Origin: Echinarachnius parma
Taxonomy: Eukaryota > Echinodermata > Echinoidea > Clypeasteroida > Echinarachniidae
Length of the DNA stretch: 64,000 nucleotides
Assembly: GCA_037951105.1 (NCBI GenBank)
Contig: JBAMJV010011231.1
Location: 1 to 64,000 of the forward strand
Reading direction: 5' to 3'
A program made the position numbers and the translations under genes. Numbering within the stretch: position 1 is the stretch's first letter; the number at the start of each line of letters is the position of its first letter. This document shows positions 62,958-64,000 of this stretch, one piece after another. Under the pieces are notes generated by a model, which saw only the letters and a program-made list of their open reading frames with translations, was not told where the DNA came from and did no database searches.

Positions 62958-63381
62958 CGCATAGCACATTTTTCTCCATGGGCATTACTATGTTTGGTCA
63001 CATGACGCTATGTAGACCAATCAATGAACAGGATTTCATTCATGTAGGATATAAACAGTACTATACTATACAAACACTAATTTAAATAAATGTTTCATAG
63101 GCCCATGAGACAGTATTCTTGAATCATGTTCTCAAATAAACCTTTCTAATAGAAAATACACAATTTTCAAAGACACTTACATACATGTATAGGGTATGAT
63201 AGGCACGAATATACATTATATAATTAGTAATTTATAAGTTTGCATATTACTTACAAATCTATAAAGGCATACTGCCGATATTGATTACACTATAAACGCT
63301 AACACAAAGTACAATGTGATACTGCAATAATGCAATATCATGACACCGGTTACTTGAATCACCTTTTCAAATTACTACAAT

Positions 63382-63544
63382 GAAACCTTGTAATAACGAG
63401 CACCGTGGGTCCATTGAACTTACATTCTTGTATCAGATATCGCGTTGTATAAAATATATTATAGAACCTAGACCTGGAAAAGGGGTCTCGCTATAATGAG
63501 GTAGCTCGTCATAACAAAGCTCGTTATAAAGGGGTTCCACTGTA
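63382..63544. mobile_element. pogo/Tigger-like TIR relic
   Basis: gctcgttataaaggggttcc then actgta at the right resembles the complement of a CAGTGGAACC..TATAACGAGC terminus. A weaker inverse aaaccttgtaataacgagc lies at the left. The superfamily is suggested by that motif only. Confidence 0.45.
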
Positions 63545-64000
63545 TTTTGAATATAATGCACAACACTTTCAAGTACACTTTCATACACATAATATGGATC
63601 TAATTTGTTATCCGTATATTTTGTCATATTACTTCCAAATCGGAAGGTACATTGTTTTCATTGAGCACACAAGGAACATTAACTTAAATCATAATTCCAT
63701 ACTTGTCACATATGTACATTGGATAAGCATGGGATATACTTCACATTCAAAATTGAATATGGATAGTAATGAATGCATATTCATGACATAAACTAATCAA
63801 CATTTTAAAATTGTAATTTGAATAGTCCATGTGCGCATATATACGATGTATTTATACAATACTTACTATATACACAAACACTAAATAATACAAATTAAAG
63901 TTTCGTTGGCCCATACACATTTTTTTAAGCCATTATTCCAAATACAAGCGCTGAACAATAATCATACAATCACACCGAGATAGCCTCTTATATGTATTTG

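Overview
The window is eukaryotic and looks like an invertebrate deuterostome, most probably an echinoderm and plausibly a sea urchin. This rests on an intron-split Death-NACHT-LRR receptor gene (a family greatly expanded in sea urchins), very dense short inverted-repeat transposons, L2/CR1-like retrotransposon fragments, and many long G or C homopolymer runs. Species identity is inference; amphioxus is the main alternative.

One host gene is convincingly present, on the minus strand. It spans essentially 53633 down to the left edge and runs off it. Exon 1 (53324-53633) encodes a Death domain and exon 2 (47947-49475) a complete NACHT ATPase module. Five single-exon leucine-rich segments follow (28150-28323, 27012-27176, 25551-25706, 19411-19584, 2287-2466), then a longer LRR exon (1126-1481) and a 57-nt exon (112-168). 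Every exon is open, has usable splice sites, and the intron phases agree: 1 after the Death exon, 0 through the LRR exons, 2 at the last two junctions. The predicted product is a cytosolic NOD-like receptor: Death for adaptor recruitment, NACHT for nucleotide-driven oligomerisation, LRRs for sensing. Three LRR exons, plus one truncated relic near 18.8 kb, are copies of a cassette duplicated with its flanking intron.

Almost everything else is mobile or repetitive DNA in the introns and upstream. The left third (2.5-25 kb) holds TIR elements, three L2-like retrotransposon remnants, a 347-bp tandem array (17-18.3 kb) and a TTAA-flanked MITE family. The middle (29.4-36 kb) holds a 1.72-kb element with arrays of a 12-mer at both ends, a TTCCGAAGG-array element with 8-bp target duplications, and a 2.6-kb element with about 580-bp inverted arms. 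From 40.5 to 47.9 kb is a multi-layer nest of elements whose insertion order can be read. The right end (50-64 kb) carries foldback MITEs and tandem repeats, and no gene I can support.

The most novel items are the mobile TTCCGAAGG arrays with defined termini, the 1.72-kb element with paired 12-mer arrays, the nested region at 40.5-47.9 kb, and the LRR exon cassette duplication with an empty-site record of MITE insertion.
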